From: Pycnococcus provasolii
Lineage: Eukaryota; Chlorophyta; Pseudoscourfieldiophyceae; Pseudoscourfieldiales; Pycnococcaceae
Reading direction: 5' to 3'
Assembly (NCBI GenBank): GCA_938743325.2
Contig: OW568897.1
Location: 186,001 to 250,000, forward strand
Length of the DNA: 64,000 bases
Position numbers and translations under genes: made by a program. The notes under the pieces were generated by a model. The model worked only from the letters and a program-made list of their open reading frames with translations, ran no database searches and was not told the DNA's origin. Position 1 is the first letter of the stretch, and each line of letters begins with the position of its first letter. Below, in pieces: positions 9,101-19,703 of the stretch.

Positions 9101-9545
9101 GGGAGGCGGAGGGCGGACACAGAACACAGGACAGGACAGGAAAGCTGGAAGGGAAGAAAGGGGCCCGGTTCGCCAAGGCCACCCGACTTACTCTACCACT
9201 ACTGTACGGTTCGGGCAAGGGGATCCCCACGCAACGCACCAGTGACCAGGCAGCCTGGGGAGGTCTACCTAACCCGAGCCCTAACCCTAACCCTAACCCG
9301 AGCCAACGGGCCCTCCGCACCACGGCGCATCACGGGCCCATAATAGGGGAGAAAGGTGGAAGGGTCCCGAGGCGACAGCTTGAGCCCCTTCAGTCGCCCG
9401 TTGGTCGCCCTCGGGAAAGGCAAAGGCGAGGCTTCACGAAAAAGGTCACAAGTAACTTGTGCTGTAACACTCTGACTCATCCCACCCACTTTATTCCACT
9501 ACGATACGTTCGTCCAGCACTCGACCTCAGGTTCCTTCCAATGCA
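9101..9545. other. Intergenic region with telomere-like tract
   Basis: 445 bp between the 5' end of the unknown gene and the 3' end of the EF-hand membrane protein. Apart from the tract at 9268-9303 there are short AGGACAGGACAGG repeats near 9125. No ORF or RNA is recognised. Confidence 0.4.
9268..9303 (+). repeat. Interstitial telomere-like repeat, degenerate
   Basis: CCCTAA units mixed with CCCGAGC variants, upstream of the minus-strand gene starting at 9100. Confidence 0.8.
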
Positions 9546-12272
9546 TCAAAACGTACTCATAATCTTGAAGCCCGGGTTGGTCCACGTCGGGTTCTGAATT
9601 TCACGCACGACGTAGTCTGTGATCATCTTGCAGAAGGCACAAGGGGCGTACTTCACCTCGCCCTCGAAGTACGTAAACACGCTCATGCCGTCGCATTCTG
9701 TCCCGGGAAGGTAAAACTTCACGTTCATACTTCCGTCAACTCCGCCCTTCGAGCCCATGTCCGCGCGCACGGGCTGAGAGAAGAGCAGGTACGGACGAAG
9801 GCAGCGATTCGCGTCTTTTTCCTCGCCTCCGCTCATGCACTGCGTGACCCCGTCAAGCTTGATATTGTAGGGCCACACGGTCATGTCGGAGGTCACCTTG
9901 ACGCACGACGCAGCATCCCAGCCTTCCTTAAAGTCCTCAGCGTTCCAGTCCATGTAGATGTTTCCTTCAACCTTCAGCCCAGGTGCGCTTGACACCTCAA
10001 ACGAATCGAGCATCATGTCCATCTGCACTTGGCACAACTTTGAGTCCGCAAATCGCGCACCCACCTGCAAATTCAGCGGGCTAGGCACGCTGTACGTTTT
10101 GTTTTGCACATCGCCCGAGCAGTGAGACGTAAGTGCCAATAGTTTGCGGCGATAGTCTGGCTCCTCCACAGGAACATCCTGCGTAAGCCAAGCCTTCGAA
10201 CCCTCGGGGTTGCGCCCGGTGCTGCTCGCAACGCGGACAGTCGTACGCTTCAACGATGTGGCGTTGCGCAAGCCTGCGCTGATCTGGTAGTTCATACGAG
10301 AAATGAGGGCAGTATCGGCATCTACGAACGGCGCCTCGGTCAGGATGGCATTACCGAGGTTGATCTTGCCTGCGCCATCGGTGTGGCAGTTGCCTGGCAC
10401 GTCAAAAATACCCACCGGGAACGGCGCAGCACCCGTGGCGCTCATGTCGTCAAGCTTGTTGATCTTGATGTGCTGCAAGGTGGCTTTCTTCATCGTGTCA
10501 ACCGAAGTAATACTGTGCATCTTGAACTCATCCTTGGACGTCTCGACGTCCGTCAGGCGCGACAGCACAAGGCCGCCATAGGATGACAGATCAAAATGCC
10601 GAGTGCGCAATCCTGTCTTTCCATCCTTCGTCGATTCCTTGAAAGAGATGCTCTCCTTCTGCTCGCGAATGTCCGTGATTATGACACCCGGCACTGCCTT
10701 GGACGGTTCCGCCGTCTGGCAGAAGAATCCTACAGACATGTCCGTGATTGTGTCGTTCACCGCCGGCGCCATGAAGGTTACCGCCGTCTTGGTGGCATGG
10801 TTCGTGATCCGCACGAGCTTGTGAGTACGCGAGCGCGCAGGCAAGTAGAACTCGCTGCGTGAAAATTGTTTGTCCAAGTCGACGTACTCGCGCTCGTATC
10901 CCACCATCATCTCCTGGCCGTCAATCAAGGTTGTGGTCGTTTCTGGTTTGCTGTCGTCATTCATCTGTGAGCACAGGTTCTTTTGTCCAACCGCGTCTCC
11001 ATCCATCGCCATGCCAAGAATTGGATTGTTGAACGACCAAATCGGGTTCGACGCCTTATGTACAACGCAAGGCTGGTACACCTCCTGTTCCGCCACGAAG
11101 CGGCGCGGGAATGACGGTGGCGGCCCTTGCTCCTTCGCGTTGTAGCAGCCATACTCTCCCATGGGAATGCGGTCGAGGATCGCCGCAAGCTCGAACACGC
11201 TCGCAAGACGTCGTCCAGAGCCAGCCACCGCCAATCCAGCGTCCGCGAAGATGTCGCCGACGTCTGAGTTGAACTCGAGGATCTTGCCATCCAGTGTGAT
11301 GCGTCCAACAGGGGTAAGGAGCACGACCACCGTTCCGTACATGGAACCAGCCTTGGGCACGCGAGCAAATCCATCCACTTTAATGCTCAGCTTAGCAAGG
11401 TTCTGGCTGATCTTGAACTCCTGCAGCTCGTCAAAGTACTCGTCGTTCATGCAGCTTGACATAGAAACAGCCTCCTTCTTGCGCGCAACTGCCACGACCC
11501 TTCCAAGATCCTCGCCCGTTCCTTGCGGCTTGGCACGCATGACGCCATCCTCGTTTGTGGAGGTGTCCTTCACGCTCACAATCACCACCGTCACCATTCC
11601 CACAATCATGACTGACATCAGGATGAGGAGAACAACGAGCGCGATCACGGCCTTTTTCAGTTGGTTGGTTTGCGTAGTCTTTTTGATGAGCTTGACGATC
11701 GAGTTACGGAACTCAGACTTGTTGAGGTATCCGTCACCGTCCACATCCATTGCGCGGATCTTCTGGCCAACCTCTCCGGATCCTCCGGATGATCCGAACA
11801 GCGCTGGGATGTAAACACCCTGTTTATTTTCATAGTTTTTTTGTGAAGTGGGTTTTTTATGTAAGTTGTTTGTTGCTGTGGTTGTTGTTTTTTCCTTCGT
11901 TCAGCTGTGTCTCTTGGCTTCTTCCCCTTCTCTCAAGTGCAAAAACCTCCCACAGACAAAGCAAGGTCACAGACTAAGTTCTGCAAGAGAGGAAAAAGCA
12001 AAAAGAAAAGAAGCACGAAACACGAGGTGGAGCACTGGAGCCAGTACAAACCGCAAGACACAAACACCTCGAGGCCTCTTAAGCCAGCTTCAGACGGATC
12101 TTCGCCGAAGGCAACCTACCTTGGGGTTAATCTCCCAGAACTCGCGCGCGAGGGGGTCGGTATCAGAAATAGTCATGGTTCGGTTCATCTTCTTCTTCTT
12201 CTCCGGGTCAGGCTCGACGTATTCTTCGGCGTCCGTGAACTTGACTGAGGTTTCGGACACTTCGTTCGCCAT
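9546..12272 (-). CDS. EF-hand, single-TM, large-ectodomain protein (two exons)
   Basis: CDS is complement(join(9546..11819,12120..12272)), 808 residues. Exon 1 (51 aa) runs from MANEVSETSVKF to EFWEINPK with donor GTAGGT; exon 2 begins at GVYIPALFGSSGG after acceptor AAACAG, intron 300 bp, phase 0. An EF-hand loop DVDGDGYLNKSEF sits at ~76-88, followed by a basic stretch and one strong TM helix (~108-132, AVIALVVLLILMSVMIVGMV). The remaining ~675 residues are probably extracytoplasmic, with several Cys, N-glycosylation sites and no domain I can name. The order EF-hand, basic stretch, TM, beta-rich region ending near an Arg-Arg-Leu motif is shared with the BspA-repeat protein at 16439, so both belong to one family. 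A Ca2+-sensing cytoplasmic tail on a surface protein is the likely topology (inference). Confidence 0.8.
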
Positions 12273-12973
12273 GGTGCGCGAGGAGAAGCGCGAGGAGGCG
12301 CGGGTGCAGAATGAAGGGCGAGGGGCGACGAGGGCGACGAGGGGGAGGGGAGGGGAGGGGAGGCCGCTCCTTGGGGAGGGGGAGAGGGGCCACCCACCCG
12401 CTCCCGCTGCCACCCCCTAGAAAGGTACCCTAGGGTAGGAGGATCGGCGATGAGCAAGAATTCGCCAAAGGGCCTCCGCGTTGACGACATCCCACGCCTG
12501 CTGTCGTGCTGTGCGGCCCCTGTGGCGTGTGCCAGGCAGGCAGGCACCCCCGGGGGGAAGGGAAGGAGGGCCATGATGAGGCAGATGAGCAAGGTCCTTA
12601 AAGAAGGAAATTGCCATTTGGTTTTATTAGCAAGGCGATTGGGAAGCACTCCTTGGGATGTCCTTGCATCGGTCCTATGGCGCCATCACAGGGAGGATTC
12701 AGGATTCCAACGTCCATCGTCATGTCATGTCCACAACCTGACCATTTTAGTACTCTGTTGGTGACGTAGACTCCCCCCCCCCCCCCCTACCAGGCTGCCA
12801 GGCTGCCAGTCGGCAAGCTGTGCAAGCTGTGCAAGCTCTACAAGCGCGTCCAAAGTTACAAGTCGTCTTCCCCCTTTGAGGCGGCCGCGCCCCTCACTCG
12901 TCATTTCAACTCCTTACCCTTTCATTCTTGCACGGCCACTTACTTCATAGTAGCTTTCTTTGGTCTTATTTCA
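12273..12973. other. Intergenic region
   Basis: Holds the promoter of the EF-hand membrane gene, including a G/A-rich block at 12330-12380 on the plus strand. Further on there is a 14-base poly-C run near 12774-12787 and short GCAAGCTGT repeats at 12817-12840. No gene is recognised, though several frames are open by chance. Confidence 0.4.
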
Positions 12974-13990
12974 GTGTGTGTTCGCATTCGCAGAAAGGGT
13001 TGGGGACGTCTGAGTGTGTTCAGTGGTGTTCTGTTCTTCATTCTACTCTTCATCGCACTACTTAAGGTTAACTTACAAGAAACCTTTGCGAATCTTGCGC
13101 CAGCTGGTGCATGCCCTTGGAGACCTCCTTTTTTAGTATTGCTAGTCACCACCTGGGTGTCTCCTCAGAAGATACGTCAGCAACGCTCGAAGAAGAAGAA
13201 GTACTTCATCAGCTCTCCATCGACCCTGTCCCTTCAGCTCATAACCTTATGTCTACTCCGGCTGGGAACCAAGCTATGGGAGAAGTGCGCAAGGTGCTGC
13301 ACGGCGTTCGTATCGCCGACTGCCCGCCGGAACTGCGTGAGAATTACATGGGACCGCACATCCCAGAAAGGTGTTGGTCAGGGGTGCGCGCAGCGCACCT
13401 CTGGATCCCAGTACTCGGACGAACTCGTCCTTGTCGTGTACCAGGTACTTCAGCATGCTGAGACCGTCAAGGAGCAGGAGAGTGCCGAGATTGCCAGTCT
13501 CAAGCAGGACCACGCCGTCATTATAGCCGCCAAGGAGAAGGAGATTGCCAGTCTCAAGGCCGCCGCCAAGGAGCAGGAGAGTGCTTTCAAGAGCACTCTC
13601 AAGGCTGCTCTCAAGGTGGCGAACGACGAGGCTACCGCTGCAAAGGCTGCGCAGAAGAAGGCGGAGGACAAGAAGTTGGTCGTGACAAGTAATTTTGATT
13701 TGCGAGAACGTGTTCGAGTGTGGTTGAATGATCATAGACTTGCGAATATTTGGTTTGGTAAGATCTCTGAGTGGGATACGTCAGAGGTGACGAACATGAA
13801 AGGCCTTTTCCACTATATACCTCACAACCTTGCAACCAACCAGCTTTTTGCCTTCAATGAAGACATCAGCAAGTGGAACACGTCCAAGGTGACTGACATG
13901 AGTTCTATGTTCCGTAATGAACCCACCTTCAATCAAGACATCCGCGGGTGGGATACGTCCAAGGTGACAGACATGTCCAATAGGTACTTG
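12974..13990 (+). pseudogene. Scrambled EF-hand/TM/BspA-family pseudogene
   Basis: The pieces match the intact paralogue at 16439-18517 but are out of order and frame. A TM-like piece (RLSVFSGVLFFILLFIALL, 13006-13062) matches the paralogue's [13 protein letters not shown]. In another frame comes an N-terminal piece (GEVRKVLHGVRIADCPPELR, ~13278), matching [20 protein letters not shown], where the first EF-hand is then missing. Back in the first frame come a coiled coil (~13450-13670) and about three BspA units ([27 protein letters not shown]), cut off at ~13984. No intron removes the frame change with sensible sites: a GT at 13371 paired with nearby AGs does not restore frame. I therefore call it a pseudogene; a transcribed chimera is not excluded. 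Confidence 0.7.
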
Positions 13991-14187
13991 CGAGCGGAAG
14001 CTTGTTCAGCGTCGGCGCGCTTTGTTTCTTCATCAATTGCCTTAAGTGCAGCTACGGCTCGTATACGTTCCTCCAAATTGGGGCTCGATTGGCCTTGGGC
14101 GAGCATCTCGAGGCCGCGTCGCAGCTCCGCTGCGACGCTTGCGGTCGAATCAGCGGTCGCCTGTGGCGACGCAGGACCCGGTTCCAT
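13985..14187 (-). other. Minus-strand coding-like fragment joined to the pseudogene
   Basis: On the minus strand an ATG at 14187 opens about 68 residues with protein-like composition (MEPGPASPQATADSTAS at the start, LEERIRAVAALKAIDEETK later, predicted helical). It runs directly into reverse-strand BspA repeat sequence, which shows that two unrelated sequences were joined near 13984. It could be the start of a gene or of a mobile-element ORF. No family is recognised. Confidence 0.3.
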
Positions 14188-14249
14188 GAAAGAAACGCTT
14201 AAGGTTAAGGCTCGTCGTTTCGTTACAAGAACAAAACAACAAGAATAAA

Positions 14250-14817
14250 AGCTAATTTCCCTTTTCCCCTCGGGGGACATGGATTCCTCAAGTCCCCACA
14301 GATCTGCCCCGGGAACGGTCGCGAGCTCCGTCCACCCTCGCTCAAACCGTTCACTACTGTACACCTTAAGCTCAACTTTGCCGTCACAATTTGCTCATCT
14401 CAAAGCGATCGTTCAGCGGAATCAGCGCATTAACGTATGACTTTTGGTGCAGTTTGACAAAGCCATTGCCGTATTCGATCTCCATCCCAATAGCTTGAGG
14501 TGGTTGTTCAGTTGTTTGGATTCTTTCAAAGGAATCTTCCAAGTTTTTACGTAAGGTTAGGTCCTTAGCACTCTGCTAGTCCTGAGGCTGGACCAGAATG
14601 GTCGTAAAAAAAAGGAGGTTTTCGGGGTTTGCCAAAAAACGGAATATTAGAACTCGTGTATAGGACTATTTGTGAGGGATTCCCAACTGGGGCCCAGTAA
14701 CCCCCGAACAAACCCGAGGATATTTGTTAAGGCGGATCTTTGTGGGGATTCGGCATGATTTTGTTCGGCGGCCCCCCCTGATCTTGTTTCTCGTGGGGCC
14801 CCAAGCCCCCAACCACA
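14250..14817. other. Gene-free stretch before the transposon
   Basis: No convincing ORF. It contains AT-rich segments and a G-rich stretch with many short frames, ending at the 7-bp target duplication of the DNA transposon. Confidence 0.4.
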
Positions 14818-16082
14818 GTTCTAACAAGGGCATATCAACCCATGGGCAGGACACTCCCTGGAAAGGGTGAAGCATCATTTGGACACAGGGGTTTGAAGAT
14901 TGTTTTGGTTTCCACGAACTTGGATTCTGTCAGAGCCCGATTGCCCGGCGTGGCCTTCGTCCTGTCACTCTGTACCAAAGCGCTTGGCAACATATGGCGC
15001 GTGCCAACTCAGGCAGCGTTGGGGCCGGGACGGCACGCGCCACATTACCGAACTCGTCTCTACAATGGTCGGCACATCGTACAGTCATAGGGCAAAGAAC
15101 CCTCCTCTCCCACAGGAGTGCCGTGAACTCTTGTTCGCATTCTTTGCCGGCCGAGGCATGCTCCACGGTCAAATGCCTAAGGTAGGCACCGTGCCAGAAC
15201 TTGACGCGATCATCAACGGTATTGGAAAACCTTGGCAAGGTCGTGTGAACCGGCCACAGGCCTCGCGGGCCCTTAACCTTTGGCGTCAAGCACAGCAAGT
15301 TGCGCCGGGAAAACCTGTAGGAACGCGGATCGAAGTGCCGTCCAACTTGAGAGAGCGCCTCACGCTCGCTACAGAATCTATATGTGAGAAGCCACTTGAA
15401 GAATACGAATGTTTGCAGACGCATTTCGCTGTTTTACAGAACAACGAAGAGCAGCTCAGGGCGTTAATGCGTGCGCGAACTAAGGAAATAACACTTCGCC
15501 TTGGGCCACGTCGGTCCCTTGTATCGGTAGGTGCGCGCAGAGTAGTACCCCTGTCAGATCCACGGCTTGGAGTCTCGGCTGAGTGTGTCTGACATGGGCC
15601 GCCAGAGGCGATGATGGGGCTGCTGTGCGTGGCGAAGGCGGGCCGGACATTGTCGGCAGCAGGTTACAGCGGGCCTGGCTCGGCGCAAGTGCCGGTATTC
15701 ACCGGTACCCGAGCTCCTGCACGGGTGTGCGGGTGTGTGGTTGAGTCAGTTTGAGTGAGTGGTTGAGATTCAGCTCCTAAGAAATTAAAATCTGTTAATA
15801 AACCCTGGCTCAAACTTTGCACACGTGTTCTTGACATAGGTGCGGACATTATTTATAGAGCACTTTTGATTTTCTTAGGTTCAATTTTTAACAACCCTGT
15901 GAAACGTGATGCAGTTCCCATGTTCAGACGCCATGGTCGATGCAGAATGGCGGGGCCTTGCAAGTTCCAGGCCTTAACCCCCATTTCCCGCATGGATTTC
16001 CCAAACCCCTGTGTCCAAATGAAGCTTCAACGGGGCACAACGGGAGTGTCCTGCCCATGGGTTGATATGCCCTTGGTTCTAA
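14818..16082. mobile_element. DNA transposon copy 1 (7-bp TSD, long TIRs)
   Basis: The element proper is 14825-16075 (1251 bp). Both ends start CAAGGGCATATCAACCCATG, read inward, and the imperfect terminal inverted repeats reach about 75 bp, to CACAGGGGTTTG. The flanks carry the identical 7-bp target duplication GTTCTAA at 14818-14824 and 16076-16082. The right-hand interior (~15795-15905) is clearly related to the interior of copy 2 at 22536, for example TAAACCCTGG.CCAAACTTTGCAC. No transposase is recognisable, so it is probably non-autonomous. A 7-bp duplication is uncommon: hAT elements make 8 bp, Mutator 9, and Dada 6-7. Confidence 0.88.
15107..15592 (+). CDS. ORF inside transposon copy 1, unknown
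   Basis: Part of a longer open frame (from ~14900) whose later portion reads like protein (PQECRELLFAFFAGRGMLHG, VPSNLRERLTLATESICEKP) and is rich in charged helical sequence. It may be a remnant of a captured or element-encoded gene. I recognise no transposase or other family motif, and there is no good start codon. Low confidence that it is expressed. Confidence 0.25.
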   Translation, partial: LPQECRELLFAFFAGRGMLHGQMPKVGTVPELDAIINGIGKPWQGRVNRPQASRALNLWRQAQQVAPGKPVGTRIEVPSNLRERLTLATESICEKPLEEYECLQTHFAVLQNNEEQLRALMRARTKEITLRLGPRRSLVSVGARRVVPLSDPRLGVSAECV

Positions 16083-16438
16083 GGCGAAGCGGGCTTCGGA
16101 CTTTGAGCGAGCGACACCAAGCCGACTGATCAAGCCGAGACTCCGAGTCAGACCGAGTGTACCCTTGTTGTGTTATAGTGGTGTTGCCCGGCCGGCCTTT
16201 AAAGCGGTGACCACGTGGTGGTGGCCTCATTGGCCTGCTGTGCTGGGTCCCTCCCTTGGGCAACCAACGGTCGAATCACCTTAGCTGGCCCTCGCCTCGT
16301 CAGCTCGCCTTGCCCTCGTCGACGCCTCGTCATTCTTCGCTCGTCCCTCGTCCCTCTCGAGTGTGCTTGTGCATACTGTACGTGTGTGTGTGTGTGTGTG
16401 TGTTTCCTGCCTTAAGAATATACACGCACCATATTGAT
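16083..16438. promoter_or_regulatory. Promoter/5' UTR of the BspA-repeat gene
   Basis: 356 bp between the transposon and the start codon. It contains Ser/Pro-coding-like CTCGTC repeats near 16300-16350 and a (GT)11 microsatellite at ~16382-16403. The transposon end therefore sits close to this promoter. Confidence 0.35.
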
Positions 16439-18517
16439 ATGGTTACCGGCGGTACCGCCGCCCCGCTTGGCAGTGTGCGCGAAATGCTACACGGGATCAA
16501 ACTCGACGAGTGCCCGGCGCTTCTACGTACCATGTTGGCGAAGTTTGACAAGAACGGAAACGGAATCATTGACCCGGACGAGCTGCCCATTGCGAACGAC
16601 GACGGCATCTCCATCAAGGCGTTCCCGGAGGACGTGCAGCCTATCTTGCGTGGGATCGACGAGGAGGGAAACGGGAAACTCGAGATGGGTGAGCTCACGG
16701 AGATGGCTACCACATACGCGGAGTTGAAGAAGGCGAACAAGGAGGGCTCTATCGCCATCAAGACGCTGCCCAAGGAGCTTCAGCCAACGCTCAAGGTGTT
16801 CGACGTCGACAACGACGGCACGGTCGCGCCCATGGAGCTTGCTCGTGGTGCGGAGCTTTACAAAGGTTCCAAGAAGACAGCCAAGCGACTCACGACCTTC
16901 AGCGGTGTTCTCTTGCTCATCCTGTGCGCCCTCGTGGGCGTCATCGTCGGCCTCGTCGCGGTGGTCGTCGAGAATAGCAAGGAGACGAAGACGGACAGCA
17001 AGACTGGCATCACATACGCGAAGGGGTCCAGCAAGCCTTCGGCGACAGCAAAGGTGACGAAGACGGATTCCATCTACAACGCGGTGAAGAAGTCAGCGTC
17101 GGCTCTCCGCGCGATCGACTCGCTGACGCTCGATAAGCCGGACGGCTCCTCCCTGTTCTACACCATCACCGGCGCGGAGACACACGGTGGCGCACCAGGC
17201 AAGGCAAACGCCGTCTCGTTTTTCTCGGCGCGCGGCGATGTCATCAACGTTACGGCAACGTCGCTTAACGTGACCAAGGAGGATGGAACGATCGTGATGA
17301 CTGACACCGTCGTGGCTGAGAGGTCTCGCCGCCGGCGCCTTCTCGACAGTGACAGCACTGGCAAGTGCGATTACTACAGTTATAATTGCCTGGCTACGTG
17401 GAAAGACTCTTATTGTGACAAACCCGATGAGACACAGGAAGGATGTACCAGCTGCACTGCAGGTGAGGGAAACTGGTGCCTGTGGGGACAAAACTCTGCC
17501 GACTGGTGCAAATGTGATCCTCCTGAAGCACTGTCGACGGGCGGGTCATCGATGACGTCGGAGGAATACATGGATAGACTGGAAGAGCACATTTATGATA
17601 AAAACATTACTGGGTTAATCGATGTCGGGCAAGAATTCGTCGCCAAGCTCCAGCAGGACCTCGCCGCCAAGGATGATGAGATTTCCAAGCTCCAGCAGGG
17701 CCTCACCGCCAACGAGGATTGTCTCGAGGCTGCACAATCTAAGTTGGTCGTGGCAAGTAATGCTGATTTGAAAGATCGTGTTCGAGTGTGGACTTGGAAT
17801 AAAGAAATTGCGACTAATCTGTTTGGTGAGATCTCTGAGTGGGATACGTCAGAGGTGACGGACATGAGTTCCCTGTTCGTATATAACCCTAATGCCTGCT
17901 ATTCACCTATTTCGGAGTGCCCGCCGTTCAATGAAGACATCAGCGGGTGGGATACGTCCAAGGTGACGAGCATGAGTGGCATGTTCTATGGTGCCGAGTT
18001 CTTCAACCAAGACATCAGCGGGTGGGATACGTCCAAGGTGACGGACATGAGTTATATGTTCGATCGTGCCACGTCCTTCAATCAAGACATCAGCGGGTGG
18101 GATACGTCCAAGGTGACGGACATGAGATATATGTTCTATGATGCCAGATCCTTCAATCAAGACATCAGCAAGTGGAACACGTCAGAGGTGACGGACATGA
18201 GTGGCATGTTCGGTGGTGCCACGTACTTCAATCAAGACATCAGCGGGTGGGATACGTCCAAGGTGACGGACATGATCAGCATGTTCAGTGGTGCCTGGAA
18301 CTTCAATCAAGACATCAGCCGGTGGGATACGTCCAAGGTGACGGACATGTATGGTATGTTCTATCAAGCCACGTCCTTCAATCAAGACATCAGCGGGTGG
18401 GATACGTCCAAGGTGACGGACATGATGGAAATGTTCAGGGATGCAAGGCAATTCAACAATAACCAAAAAATCACAGCGTCGTGCGAAAACAACAAGTGCA
18501 CCTTGAAGAAGCCGTAG
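16439..18517 (+). CDS. EF-hand, single-TM, BspA (DUF285) repeat surface protein
   Basis: 692 residues from the ATG at 16439. The N-terminal cytoplasmic part has one clear EF-hand loop (37-48, [12 protein letters not shown]) and two more EF-like loops (~73-84 [12 protein letters not shown]; ~121-132 [12 protein letters not shown]). One TM helix follows (~152-176, [20 protein letters not shown]). The outer part has a beta-rich region, an Arg-rich RSRRRRLLD site, a Cys-rich block (~300-350), a coiled coil, then BspA-like leucine-rich repeats with consensus [16 protein letters not shown]. BspA repeats mediate adhesion in bacteria and protists. Topology is inferred by analogy with the paralogue at 9546-12272. 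TGTAA lies ~80 bp downstream. Confidence 0.85.
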   Translation: MVTGGTAAPLGSVREMLHGIKLDECPALLRTMLAKFDKNGNGIIDPDELPIANDDGISIKAFPEDVQPILRGIDEEGNGKLEMGELTEMATTYAELKKANKEGSIAIKTLPKELQPTLKVFDVDNDGTVAPMELARGAELYKGSKKTAKRLTTFSGVLLLILCALVGVIVGLVAVVVENSKETKTDSKTGITYAKGSSKPSATAKVTKTDSIYNAVKKSASALRAIDSLTLDKPDGSSLFYTITGAETHGGAPGKANAVSFFSARGDVINVTATSLNVTKEDGTIVMTDTVVAERSRRRRLLDSDSTGKCDYYSYNCLATWKDSYCDKPDETQEGCTSCTAGEGNWCLWGQNSADWCKCDPPEALSTGGSSMTSEEYMDRLEEHIYDKNITGLIDVGQEFVAKLQQDLAAKDDEISKLQQGLTANEDCLEAAQSKLVVASNADLKDRVRVWTWNKEIATNLFGEISEWDTSEVTDMSSLFVYNPNACYSPISECPPFNEDISGWDTSKVTSMSGMFYGAEFFNQDISGWDTSKVTDMSYMFDRATSFNQDISGWDTSKVTDMRYMFYDARSFNQDISKWNTSEVTDMSGMFGGATYFNQDISGWDTSKVTDMISMFSGAWNFNQDISRWDTSKVTDMYGMFYQATSFNQDISGWDTSKVTDMMEMFRDARQFNNNQKITASCENNKCTLKKP
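17927..18451 (+). repeat. Seven 75-bp in-frame tandem repeats (BspA units)
   Basis: Seven consecutive units of exactly 75 bp, each encoding a 25-residue BspA repeat that starts at the Phe of FNQDIS. The first 40-45 bases of each unit are nearly identical, while the last ~25 encode variable residues after VTDM. The pattern suggests recent unit duplication or gene conversion, with variation kept at the C-terminal part of each unit. Confidence 0.92.
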
Positions 18518-19030
18518 CCGAAGCTAACGTGGTGCTGGGAGCCTGCCAAGGAATCGCCCCGGGGGGTTGGGTGCAGTTTTTAAAATTATTTGGGAGTGTA
18601 ACGAGCACTCACTTTTAAAAGGAAAGTTCGAAAGTTAGAAATCCCTTGGAAGGTTTTATTAGACGAATTGTCCATATATATCCCCTCAGGCAAGAGGAAG
18701 TCCTGACGAATCTTGAGGCGAAACAACTTTGCGTTTTTCATACTATATATGTATACTGTACGTATATAAGCTGGAGAGCTGGCTTACGCACGACGCCTCA
18801 TCTCAGCGGCAAAGAATGCGTGATGCCAGCCGTTCTAACGTCACATCGATTCGTTCGGCGGGCGACCGCCCGACGAGCACGGACACGAATTCATACCAGC
18901 CAGGAACCAAATAAGCAATATGTATGTAATGTAATGTAATGTATTATTCGTAAAATATTGATACACGCAATTATTAATTTGAAAAAATGAACAACAATGC
19001 CAATGTTCAACATCAGGCAAGCACTGCACT
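18518..19030. other. Intergenic region after the BspA gene
   Basis: 3' UTR of the BspA gene (TGTAA at ~18597), then AT-rich sequence with a short TGTAATGTAATG run near 18924-18942. No gene is recognised. Confidence 0.4.
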
Positions 19031-19703
19031 CTACAGCAAGGTGAGCAGTCCGTGGTTCGCCAAGTCGGTTATGCATCGGCGCTCACCCTTCATGTTGTGC
19101 AGCAACGTGCGAGAGCGGCGCGTGATAGGCGATAGATCGGATCCTCCGTATTCGTCGTCCTGCTCCTCACCTCGTTGGCTTGAGCGCTCGCTGGGACTTA
19201 AGCTCCGCCACCGCTCATCCGCCGCCTCCTCCGCCGCCTCCTTCCGCGCGCCACCGCCACCGCCACCGCCACCTCCTTTTCTCACGTCGACGGCAGGCGA
19301 CATGTCCGCGAAACGCCACTGGTCGATTTGCCACGACTTGTTGCGCAGACAGAACTTCTTTCCCTTGTGCGGCCCATTCTTGTTTTTCGGCCGTTTGTCG
19401 AAGTACCACGCCTTGAGCGTCTTGCCCGCCGTGAAGCCGTACGCGGTGACGCGCTCGCATACGTGCATGAGCATCACTGCGCACACGAACCCGCTCGTCG
19501 GCTATTCTTTGTACACCGCCTCGATGTTCTTCTCGGCGTACCTCATGAAGCGCGGGTTGATGGGGTGGATTTTCTTCGCCATCATCTTCCACCCGCCCGT
19601 CGCCACCCGTGCCACTAAACGAGCCAGGACGATCCTTCTCGAAGTCGTCGAAGGCGGCGAGCAGTTCTTCATCGTTCACATCGTTCAATGAGAAGTCCGA
19701 CAT
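19031..19703 (-). pseudogene. GT29 sialyltransferase-like pseudogene
   Basis: On the minus strand the frame from ~19582 reads MAKKIHPINPRFMRYAEKNI, then reaches an in-frame TAG (19502-19504). It continues with PTSGFVCAVMLMHVCERVTA and YGF, then KAWYFDKRPKNKNGP. This matches sialylmotif S of GT29 (PRF....Y, P-S/T-S-G, C..V..YGF) followed by motif III. The TAG falls where the family often has Tyr (YPS/TSG), a one-base change from TAC or TAT. The larger motif L is not found upstream; a different frame opens there from 19703 with an unrelated acidic sequence (MSDFSLNDVNDEELLAAF). The C-terminus is a poly-Gly, Arg/Glu-rich tail. Gene decay is likely; a sequencing error at one base is the alternative. 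Confidence 0.6.

Noticed and set aside
13371-13444. Possible intron rescuing the scrambled BspA-family copy
   Set aside because: The GT at 13371 with the AGs ending at 13411, 13444 or 13453 gives lengths that do not restore frame, and the first EF-hand would still be missing.
18987-19691. Plus-strand 234-codon frame at the GT29 locus
   Set aside because: The minus strand has the sialylmotif match; the plus frame has no domain.
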